NCBI RefSeq assembly: GCF_003287975.1
Contig: NZ_QMKQ01000011.1
Location: 1 to 64,000, forward strand
Direction of reading: 5' to 3'
Source of the DNA: Arthrobacter sp. AQ5-05
GTDB taxonomy: Bacteria; Actinomycetota; Actinomycetes; Actinomycetales; Micrococcaceae
Length of the DNA stretch: 64,000 nucleotides
The notes below the pieces were generated by a model. That model was given only the letters and a program-made list of their open reading frames with translations, was not told the origin of the DNA and did not search any database. Made by a program: the position numbers and the translations under genes. This document shows positions 16,531 to 23,999 of the stretch, one piece after another (position 1 is the first letter of the stretch; each line of letters begins with the position of its first letter).

Positions 16531-16935
16531 TTGTGTGTTCCTGTCCCAGGCCCAATGCGGTGAAAGCAGGAATCAACACCAAGAAACAAGCGGTCAGATC
16601 CCTATTGAAGTGTGGTGCGACAACGACGTTGAGGATCAATCTATGGCACCGCACGGGTTTCCACCAGTCACAATTCGGCAACGGCTTCAAAGGGGCTCGG
16701 CCAGGGGATTCCGGCTCGAGAAAGTCGGTTCGTCACCGAAGAAAACCCTGAAGAACCCGGCGAATCCCACTGGCCACGTACTGCTTTCTCGAATTGCGAA
16801 AGTTCCGCCCCAAGAGCAGCGAACTCTTTGCCATCGGGCGCAGCCACAGGCCGACGGCTGTCCGATGCCTCCCTCAAGCCAAGGTCCAGCTTCCTGGCCA
16901 GCCCGGGCTCCGATCCCAGCGGCCTTCACGCCGGG
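16531..16935. other. 405-base spacer between LAETG gene and immunity gene
   Basis: The first ~100 bases should hold the promoter and ribosome site (CAGGAACAC) of the LAETG gene. The remainder contains one plausible short minus-strand reading frame, listed separately. No repeat, RNA gene or terminator was recognised. Confidence 0.5.
16668..16877 (-). CDS. Possible small protein downstream of the RHS immunity gene
   Basis: A 69-codon frame (TTG start; GTG codons further in are alternatives) encodes a normal-looking soluble composition, including KEFAALGAELSQFEKAVRG and NRLSRAGIPWPSPFEAVAEL before the stop. It lies 58 bases past the immunity gene on the same strand. There is no clear ribosome site and I do not recognise it. 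Extra or degraded immunity and toxin fragments often trail RHS genes, so it may be a remnant of one. Confidence 0.3.
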   Translation of the reverse strand: MREASDSRRPVAAPDGKEFAALGAELSQFEKAVRGQWDSPGSSGFSSVTNRLSRAGIPWPSPFEAVAEL

Positions 16936-17850
16936 TCAGCTCAGTTCATCTTGGGGGTATAGAGACTGCCACCGATGGACCGAGGCAAACTGGTCGTCCG
17001 CGATGCCGTTGATGATGATGCTCGCGAAGTCCCGATCGAGCAAGTCGCCGATCAGCTTGTGGGCTTCGTTCGGTCCAGGGGCCCAACCCGAGGGGCACCT
17101 TTTCAGCACCGTCCATTCCGGAACCGACGCACGAATTGGCGTGAATTCGATTTCCACCATCTGCTCTGAGCTCTCGCCCACCCAGCGCGCCCTCACCCGC
17201 GGGACAGGAAGAAGCTCGGACCACGAGCTCACACCATCCGCTTCAGGCACCAGAGCCCATAAGGAAGCGATTTCATTCTCCGCAACCCCAAACCGCCGCA
17301 CCATTCGATCCAGCGCGACCGCATACCTGCGCGGAACCGACAAATTCTGGTCGATCGACGCCGAGACAAGTCGCCCCATGGCAGGACCGGCAAGACCCTG
17401 GCCAAGAAGCGAATACACGTCCGATACCCTCGACTCGCCCAGAAGGCGGCTGAACCACTCGGCCACCCATTGGCACTGCATGAGGTCGGAACGCGCCGCG
17501 TCATCCGATTCCGGCCAAAGGGGTTCGGCGTCGTCTCCATCCAAACCGCGCCAAGGCCCATGCTCCTCGCCCTTGGCACGCATGGCCCACAAGGGCCAAC
17601 GCCTGCCCGCCGCGCGATCGGCTGCCGCGACAATCCTGGACGCATCCTGGGCATCAATCAGGTTCGATGACCCCAACTTGCTTCCGGGTTCCCGCTTCAC
17701 GCTCATGACATCTGCGGGAAACCGCGTCCGCAGACGGAACGCGGGAATGGACGCACCCCGTGGAACGGCCTCCACCTCATACACGGCCGCAGATGAACGA
17801 TGCATATCCGGGATGAAAATCTTCCGGACACGAAACCTTGGATTATTCAT
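16936..17850 (-). CDS. Candidate immunity protein for the RHS toxin
   Basis: The 304-residue soluble protein has no signal peptide or membrane segment. I do not recognise its family. Its ATG shares one base with the RHS stop (TAATG), so the two are translationally coupled. This is the position and orientation expected of the cognate immunity gene of a polymorphic toxin. Features that can be seen are an early NNPRFRVRKIFIPDMHRSS segment, a Trp-rich middle (RRWPLWAMRAKGEEHGPWRG), and a C-terminal INGIADDQFASVHRWQSLYP. The size is large for an immunity protein but not unique. The function is inferred only from position. Confidence 0.6.
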   Translation of the reverse strand: MNNPRFRVRKIFIPDMHRSSAAVYEVEAVPRGASIPAFRLRTRFPADVMSVKREPGSKLGSSNLIDAQDASRIVAAADRAAGRRWPLWAMRAKGEEHGPWRGLDGDDAEPLWPESDDAARSDLMQCQWVAEWFSRLLGESRVSDVYSLLGQGLAGPAMGRLVSASIDQNLSVPRRYAVALDRMVRRFGVAENEIASLWALVPEADGVSSWSELLPVPRVRARWVGESSEQMVEIEFTPIRASVPEWTVLKRCPSGWAPGPNEAHKLIGDLLDRDFASIIINGIADDQFASVHRWQSLYPQDELS

Positions 17851-20800
17851 TACTGAATCTTTCCACCTAGAAGATTGGCCAAGTTGACGGGCCGCTGAGT
17901 ATCCTGGACATACTTTGGGTAGCCGCTTACGGACTCGAGCTCCATGTTGTAATACACGCTCGGGGCCGGACCCGACTCCCCAATATCTACGATCGTTTTT
18001 CCTTGTCTAATCTGCCCATTGATCCAAACCTTGTTGAACGCTAAATCAACCTTCTCCGTGAACGCTTCACTGGTGCGATCTTTAAAGAAATTATGTATGC
18101 GCTGTGGCGTGGCGTTGTAGTAACCATAATCATGGGAATCCGCATACGGTATTACGCGTCCTCCCATCCAGCGACCCATGACAATGGTGTCGGCCTTGGG
18201 GCGCGTCGTCAGGGGCGCCAGGAGTCGTCCCGTTATCTTATGACCGACGCCTGCTCCTGCGCCTCCCATGGCTCCACCGCTAACTAGACCCATTGCGGAG
18301 GCGCCAAGGAACCCCGTCGCCGTATGCGGCCCCGGTCCGGTGGCATAGGTGTAAGCGTTTCCGGTGCCACCGGAAGCCGCGCCCGAGGCTATGCCTTCCC
18401 CTACGGCAGCCTTGATCCCGGTTACTCCGGTAGCCCCAAGACGCCCCGCCATGGCCAGACCGCCCAATCCTCCGGCCAACCCCATGACAGCGGTTTGGCC
18501 CCAGTTGACGTCACCCGTCGTGGCTTTTTGGATGATCACGTCGGCCCCGGCACCGATGAGCATCATTCCCGCTGGTCCACCCACACCGGTTGCCATGAGG
18601 ACCCCACCTGCCACCACCATGGCGCCACCAGCGACATACTCCCAGTTATCTGCCCACCAGTCGCCGGCGGCGGCCAGGGCGCCATTGTTGCCGTCGCGGT
18701 ACGCCTGCAGCTCCGCCTCGGTCACGGCCTGCAAACCGAGCGGATCGATCGCATGCAACGGGTCGTTGCCGGCAAAAGAATACGGGTTTCCGGCCCAGCC
18801 CGAGCCCACCACCGGATCCAGCGGATCAACCGACAGGAACCCATGCGTCAGTGGGTCATAGGCGCGGGCACCGAACCAGTCCAGCCCCGCCACCTGCAAT
18901 CCGCCGGAAGCGCCCACGGCCAACCCCGGCGGAATACCCGGGAGGGCATCCGCTGCCGTGCCCCACGGGCTGCCCGTCTGCGTCGGGTGCGCACTGCGCC
19001 ATCCGGCCGAGAGCATCGTGTCGCCGACGGCTGTCACGCCACCGGGCAGGGCCACCACGGCCTGGTCGCCCACTGTCATCAAGCGGGGAGCAACCTCCGC
19101 CGAGTCCCACCACACCTCGGTGCCATCAACTTCTGCCAGCTCGCCGAGGGCGTCAACCCACAACTCGCTGCGGGACGTATCCCCGGCTGAATCCGCCGTG
19201 GCCACGGCATCCAGCCAGCCCGCGGGGGACCATTCGAAGGACCGCACAGAACCATCGGGGCCCACGGCCTCGGTCCGGCGGCCCAAACCGTCGTACGCAT
19301 AGGTGGTGGCTCCGGCATTGTCGGTGCGGGAACGCAACTGGCCCGCAGCGTCATAGGCGAGCTCCGCGCCGAGCCCTTCAACGGATTCCACGACCAGCCG
19401 GCCGGAAAGGTCGTAGCGCCACTCGGACACCACTCCATCCCCGCGCACCGAACGTTCCAACTGGCACGCCGCATCGTAGAAGAACCGGGTTTCGGTGCCG
19501 TCGGCCAGGATCGCGGCAATGCGTCCGTCGGCGTCGCGGCGAATGAAGGTCTCGGTCACCCCGTCGACGGTGGTCGTCGTGTGGCGCACCACCGCGCCCT
19601 CGGCGTAGTCCCAGTTTTGGACCGCGTCGCTGGCGACCGCGCCGACCATCCGCCCGGCGGCATCCCGCTCATAGGCAATCCGGCCAAAGACCGGATGCTC
19701 TACGACAACCACGCGCCCGGCGGCGTCGTGGCCGAACTCGGTGCGTGTTCCTTGCGGGTCCACCATGGCCGTGCGGTTGCCATCCGCGTCGTATTCCCAC
19801 GACGGACCGTCCCCGTTGCGCAGCCGCTGGATGAGCTGTCCTCGTCGGTTGAAGCGCAGCAACTGTTCCACCGCGGCCCCGCCTTCCCGGGTGTGGTCGG
19901 TGATCCGCACGGTCCTGGAGCGTGCATCGCGGCTGACCTGCATCAGCTGCTGCCCGTCCACGCCCAGGGAGATCTGGCGGCCGGCGGCGTCGTAGCGCCA
20001 TTCGGTGCGCCGCCCCTCCGGGTCGCACTGCCACAGCTGGCGCCCGGCCGGGTCGAACCCCGCTGTCGTGCTCCGGCCCAGCGGATCGATCTCGGCAACG
20101 ACCTGGTCGGCTTCGTTGTAGCTTCGTCGCGTGGTGGCGCCCAGCGGATCTGTGACTGCGGTCAGGCGGCCGCGCGCATCGTACTCGTAGCGGGTCTTGC
20201 CGCCCAGTCCGTTGACGGCCTCGACCAATTGGCCCGCCGCATCGTAGCGGAATTTGCGCCGCCCGAACGAGGAATCGACGGCCCTGACCATCCTCCCGGC
20301 CAGGTCGTACTCGAAGCGCGAGGTGCCGCGGCCCGGGGTGTAGCGGGAGGCAACCCTGCCGACAGCGTCGTATTCCAGGCGCTCGGTTTCCCCTCCGGGG
20401 AAGACGCGGGCGACGACGCGGGAGTCGGCGTCGTATTCCAGGGTGGTGCGCACACCGGTCGGGTCGACGCTCGCGGCCGGGCGGCCCGCGGCGTCGTACT
20501 CGAAGCTCGTGACGGCCCCGCCCGGGGAACGGTGCTCGATGACGCGGCCGGCGGCGTCGCGGCGCAGCAGGGTCAACCCGCCCTCGGCGTCGACCAGTTC
20601 AACCGGGCGGCCGCACGCGTCATAAGTGACCAACTCGGTGCTGCCGTCGGCGCGCTCGGTGGCCACGGGCCGGCCGAACTCGTCGCAGCGCACGCTGCTG
20701 CGTTCGAAGGCGTCCTGCACGGTGACTGTTCCGGATGCCACGTCGGCCGAGATCTGCTGGCGCACGCCGGTCGGGTCCACCACCACGGCGAGCTCGCCGT

Positions 20801-23300
20801 TCTTGTTGTATTCGCGGGACCAGGGTTGCCCTGCCGGATCGGTGACCTGCGTCAGGCGCGAGAGCGCGTCGTGGGCAAAGCCCCAGCGGGAGCCGTCGGG
20901 CAGCTCGACGCCCGTGACCAGGCCGAAATCGTCGAAGCTGCGCGTGACGGCGCGGCCCAGCGGGTCGATGGTTTTGGCCAGCTTCCCGTGGGGGCCGTAA
21001 TGCATCTCGGTGCGGGCGCCGAGCGGGTCGGTGACAACCGCCAGGGCTCCGCCGGGAGCGTACCCGAACTTCCACAGCGCCCCGTCCGCGTCCCGGCGGG
21101 AACTCAGCCGACCGCTTGCGTCATACAGGTAGGTGGTCCTGGCCCCGCCCGGGGACACCGCCTCGGTGACTTGGCCGGCGGCGTCGCGGTGCAGGGTGGC
21201 GGTGTTCCCGAACGCGTTGGTGATGGTGGACAGGTCCCCGTGCGCGTCATGGCCGAAGGCCAGGGTGACGCCGACCGGGTCGGTGACTTTCTCCAGCAGG
21301 CCCTCGCGCCAGTGCAACTGCGTGCGCCCGCCCTCGGGATCGATGATGAGCGAGGGGTTGCGCGAGGAGTCGTCCGCATATTCATAGTGCACGGTGGCGC
21401 CGGATTCGGTCACCACTGCCACCGGGCGGTCGGCCTCGTCGTAACCGTAGGTGATGTCGGCCCCGCTCGGGGTGAGCGTGCGGATCTTGCGGCCGCGCCG
21501 GTCGTAGGCGTGCACGGTCAGGGAGCCGTCGCGCTCGGTGGTGGAAACCAGGTTGCCGTGCCTGTCGTAGCTCATGGACTGCCGGTTGTCTTCGGCGTCG
21601 ATGACGCCGACCAGCCGGCCCTTGGCATCGGCGATCCAGGCGTTGGAACGGGTCCCGTCCGCATCGGAGACCACCGTGAGGCGGCCGGGCAGGTAGGCGA
21701 AGCGGGTGACCCGGCCGAAGGCCGAGACCTGGGCCTTCACCCGTCCGTGCTCGTCGTAGGTGTTGACCGCCTCTTCGACGCCCGCGGCGTCGGTGACCGC
21801 CTCGATCAGGCCCGCGTCGTTCCAGCGGTAGCGGCGCACCCCGCCCGGCCCGGCGGCGGAGAGCAACTGCCCGTGCTCGTCGTATTCGAACTCCACGCGG
21901 CGTCCGTCGGAGGTCGCGAGCGCCGTGATCCGCTCCCCCGTGAATTCGGTGCGCACCCAGCGGCCGCGTTGGTGGGCCAGCTCGGCGATGCGGCCCTCGG
22001 CGTCCCGGCGTGCCAGCACCGCGGTGCCCGGGCCGGTGTCCGAGGACAACCAGGCCCCGGCCATCGTGAACATCCAGCGCGCGCCGGCGTTGTCGCGTAC
22101 CACGAGCACCTCGGCGGATTCGGTCGCGTATTTGGCGCGTACCTCATCGCTCGGGATTTCCTTCTCCAGCCAGGAGCTTTCCCCCTCGGCCCGGTCCCAG
22201 CCCCCTCCGAGGCGGGGGAACCACAGGTGCCGTCCGTCTGCCAACACCATCCAGGCACCTTCATCCTCCAGCTCGAGGCGGGTGTCGAGCACCGAGGCCC
22301 AGCCAAGGCCAAAGGCCCCGCTCCGCTCGTCCAGGGAGTTGTAGGTCCGCGTGGCCACCAGCGCTGCCGCGGCTCCCGCGAATCCGAGGTCGACCTCGGT
22401 TTCCAGGAAGTTGCCGGTGGAGGTGTTCACCGGGTCCATCGAATACCCGGTCGTCGGCTGGGCGCCGAGGGCGAAGGCCGCGTCGATGGCGATGTCCTGG
22501 CGGGTCGCCCCGACCCCTTGGGCCGCCAGCGCCGCCATCAATGCCGAGTCGGCAAGCCGCGAAACGTTTCCTTCGCCACCGGCCGCGGCAAAGGCGTTGG
22601 CGATGGCCAAGGCCCACGCCACGTCCTGGTCGTTGGCATCGAGCCACTTGTCGAAGCCGCTGACGACCCCGTTGGCGTGCAGGGAGCCGTAGCTGCAGCG
22701 GGAGGCAAAGTCCGCCAGGTGCCCGCGCAATGCCGCGGGCCTGCCTGCAAGTTCGGTGTTCAGGTTCGCCGAACCGGTGGCGAATGACCGCAGGTCGCTG
22801 GGGCGGGCGGCCGATATGCCAGTGTTGGAGCCACCGCCGGGGGCCGGTGTCTGCCTGATCCCGGTCACGGGAGCCGAGGCCTCGATACTCACTTCCTGCG
22901 CCGGGGGCCCGACGGGCGGCTCCTCCTCGCCGAACACCCAGTCCCATCCCTTGGCCAGGAAGTTGTCCCGGCGTTCGTCCCGGCGCTGCTTCCATTCGCG
23001 GGCCATCCGGCGGCGTTCGTTTTCCTTGCTGGCTTCTTCCTTCAGCGACTTGGCGCCGGTGGCTGCCTCGCGCAGGCGTGCCGCGAGCTCGGTCGCGTCC
23101 GCGGACGCGACGCGTGCGTTGTCGGCGAAGAGCTGCGAGAAGTGTCCCTTGAACTCGGTTCCGGCCGTAGCCACCAGGGACGAGCGGGAACCTGACTGCT
23201 CCTCGATGCTCAACGCCGCAAGGTTGAACGCCGAGATCAGGGCGTCTGCCGTCCCGTTGTCGAACACAACGTCATGGTCAAAGACCCCCAGATCGGCCAC
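17850..23300 (-). CDS. RHS-repeat polymorphic toxin with an uncharacterised C-terminal domain
   Basis: This 1,816-residue protein starts at GTG 23300 with GAGGGAG upstream. Residues 1-110 are helical and charged without a signal peptide, resembling the leader of type VII-exported toxins. A DUF6531-like entry motif (NTSTGNFLETEVDL, about 290) opens the RHS/YD shell, which runs to about residue 1,470 with dozens of YDAAGR-type repeats. The core signature GNPYSFAGNDPLHAIDPLGL ends near 1,525. A Gly/Ala-rich hydrophobic segment then follows (about 1,540-1,690), and the variable tip starts near TIVMGRWMGGRVIPY. The tip is coded by AT-richer codons than the shell. I cannot name its activity. The cognate immunity gene is coupled to the stop and a WXG100 gene precedes it. 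Confidence 0.88.
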   Translation of the reverse strand: MADLGVFDHDVVFDNGTADALISAFNLAALSIEEQSGSRSSLVATAGTEFKGHFSQLFADNARVASADATELAARLREAATGAKSLKEEASKENERRRMAREWKQRRDERRDNFLAKGWDWVFGEEEPPVGPPAQEVSIEASAPVTGIRQTPAPGGGSNTGISAARPSDLRSFATGSANLNTELAGRPAALRGHLADFASRCSYGSLHANGVVSGFDKWLDANDQDVAWALAIANAFAAAGGEGNVSRLADSALMAALAAQGVGATRQDIAIDAAFALGAQPTTGYSMDPVNTSTGNFLETEVDLGFAGAAAALVATRTYNSLDERSGAFGLGWASVLDTRLELEDEGAWMVLADGRHLWFPRLGGGWDRAEGESSWLEKEIPSDEVRAKYATESAEVLVVRDNAGARWMFTMAGAWLSSDTGPGTAVLARRDAEGRIAELAHQRGRWVRTEFTGERITALATSDGRRVEFEYDEHGQLLSAAGPGGVRRYRWNDAGLIEAVTDAAGVEEAVNTYDEHGRVKAQVSAFGRVTRFAYLPGRLTVVSDADGTRSNAWIADAKGRLVGVIDAEDNRQSMSYDRHGNLVSTTERDGSLTVHAYDRRGRKIRTLTPSGADITYGYDEADRPVAVVTESGATVHYEYADDSSRNPSLIIDPEGGRTQLHWREGLLEKVTDPVGVTLAFGHDAHGDLSTITNAFGNTATLHRDAAGQVTEAVSPGGARTTYLYDASGRLSSRRDADGALWKFGYAPGGALAVVTDPLGARTEMHYGPHGKLAKTIDPLGRAVTRSFDDFGLVTGVELPDGSRWGFAHDALSRLTQVTDPAGQPWSREYNKNGELAVVVDPTGVRQQISADVASGTVTVQDAFERSSVRCDEFGRPVATERADGSTELVTYDACGRPVELVDAEGGLTLLRRDAAGRVIEHRSPGGAVTSFEYDAAGRPAASVDPTGVRTTLEYDADSRVVARVFPGGETERLEYDAVGRVASRYTPGRGTSRFEYDLAGRMVRAVDSSFGRRKFRYDAAGQLVEAVNGLGGKTRYEYDARGRLTAVTDPLGATTRRSYNEADQVVAEIDPLGRSTTAGFDPAGRQLWQCDPEGRRTEWRYDAAGRQISLGVDGQQLMQVSRDARSRTVRITDHTREGGAAVEQLLRFNRRGQLIQRLRNGDGPSWEYDADGNRTAMVDPQGTRTEFGHDAAGRVVVVEHPVFGRIAYERDAAGRMVGAVASDAVQNWDYAEGAVVRHTTTTVDGVTETFIRRDADGRIAAILADGTETRFFYDAACQLERSVRGDGVVSEWRYDLSGRLVVESVEGLGAELAYDAAGQLRSRTDNAGATTYAYDGLGRRTEAVGPDGSVRSFEWSPAGWLDAVATADSAGDTSRSELWVDALGELAEVDGTEVWWDSAEVAPRLMTVGDQAVVALPGGVTAVGDTMLSAGWRSAHPTQTGSPWGTAADALPGIPPGLAVGASGGLQVAGLDWFGARAYDPLTHGFLSVDPLDPVVGSGWAGNPYSFAGNDPLHAIDPLGLQAVTEAELQAYRDGNNGALAAAGDWWADNWEYVAGGAMVVAGGVLMATGVGGPAGMMLIGAGADVIIQKATTGDVNWGQTAVMGLAGGLGGLAMAGRLGATGVTGIKAAVGEGIASGAASGGTGNAYTYATGPGPHTATGFLGASAMGLVSGGAMGGAGAGVGHKITGRLLAPLTTRPKADTIVMGRWMGGRVIPYADSHDYGYYNATPQRIHNFFKDRTSEAFTEKVDLAFNKVWINGQIRQGKTIVDIGESGPAPSVYYNMELESVSGYPKYVQDTQRPVNLANLLGGKIQ

Positions 23301-23393
23301 TCAAAAACTCCCTCATCAGCCTGCGGAACCAGCAGGTTCCCGAACAACGACCCGAGGAACCTCAGAGGCACTCGGCTTACATGTAAAGACGAA

Positions 23394-23447
23394 GAACGCC
23401 CCCGCCGCCAGGGGCGGCGCCACCTTGCGGCGGCAACGGGGGCGTTC
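23394..23447 (-). terminator. Stem-loop between WXG100 and RHS genes
   Basis: GAACGCCCCCGCCGCC pairs with GGCGGCAACGGGGGCGTTC (two bulged bases). On the minus strand it is followed by TTCGTCTTTAC. It lies 10 bases after the WXG100 stop and about 95 bases before the RHS start. It could end transcription or make the WXG100 transcript much more abundant than the toxin transcript. Confidence 0.65.
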
Positions 23448-23457
23448 CAGAGGCTGG

Positions 23458-23739
23458 CTAGTTTCCGCCGCCCGCGGTGAAGATATTCGTCGAGATCTGG
23501 TTCAGTTGGCCTCGAAGCTGCTCAAGCTCGGTGCGTGCCTTGTCGAGCGCGGCCTTCGTCTCGGGCCACGTCGAACCGCGGAACTGGGAAGCCAGGGGGC
23601 CGTCCCACACGTTCGGGTCCGACAGGACCCGTCCCTGGGCATCCAACTGGCTGATTTGGTCGGTAAAGCCACCGTTGATGATCGCCTGGATCTGCTGAAT
23701 GGCCGTCTTGGCCTGCTCCGTTGATAGGACACGCGACAT
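23458..23739 (-). CDS. WXG100-family (ESAT-6-like) protein
   Basis: The 93-residue protein starts at ATG 23739 with GGAGG upstream. It has the expected layout of a WXG100 helical hairpin: an N-terminal helix (TEQAKTAIQQIQAIING), a central WDG at residues 45-47 (W-x-G), and a second helix (STWPETKAALDKARTELEQL). Such proteins are small type VII substrates that dimerise or pair with larger effectors. It heads the minus-strand unit WXG100-RHS-immunity and diverges from the putative secretion genes, so it may be co-exported with the RHS toxin or act as its chaperone. Confidence 0.8.
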   Translation of the reverse strand: MSRVLSTEQAKTAIQQIQAIINGGFTDQISQLDAQGRVLSDPNVWDGPLASQFRGSTWPETKAALDKARTELEQLRGQLNQISTNIFTAGGGN

Positions 23740-23999
23740 GAAATCCTCCAAGAATCTTGGTGATGTCCCCGCGCTGATGCGCAATTCGGAGACTCGAACG
23801 AAATAACACTAACAAGATGACAAGGCTCGGCCAAGTAACGCGGGGCACATATTTCCAACATCCGCGCAAACGCGGCAAACTTGGCGCAACACGCCGGATT
23901 CACTTGTCAATGATCGGACTTGGCTGCGGCGCGGGTTTACCAATTCAGACGATGCACCCCCTATTATTCAAGAGGAATTTGAAACATGAAGGGGAACAA
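23740..23999. promoter_or_regulatory. Divergent spacer between toxin and secretion units
   Basis: This 260-base region separates WXG100 (minus) from the lipoprotein gene (plus) and must carry both promoters. Next to the lipoprotein gene, TATTAT (23961-23966) lies about 20 bases after TTTACC, a possible but poorly spaced promoter. GAAGGGGAA just before GTG 24000 is the ribosome site. The upstream part is less GC-rich than the genes. No operator was identified. Confidence 0.35.

Noticed and set aside
20000-22500. Repeated short units suggesting a CRISPR or tandem DNA repeat array
   Set aside because: The units are degenerate YD/RHS protein repeats of variable spacing inside one open frame, not identical direct repeats with spacers.
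19581-22787. A 1,068-codon open frame antisense to the RHS gene
   Set aside because: High-GC codon bias keeps the antisense frame open. The sequence is Gly/Val/Arg-rich without any recognisable domain, whereas the opposite strand encodes clear RHS repeats. The same applies to the long antisense frames opposite the FHA-FtsK, lipoprotein, metY, purA and urease genes.
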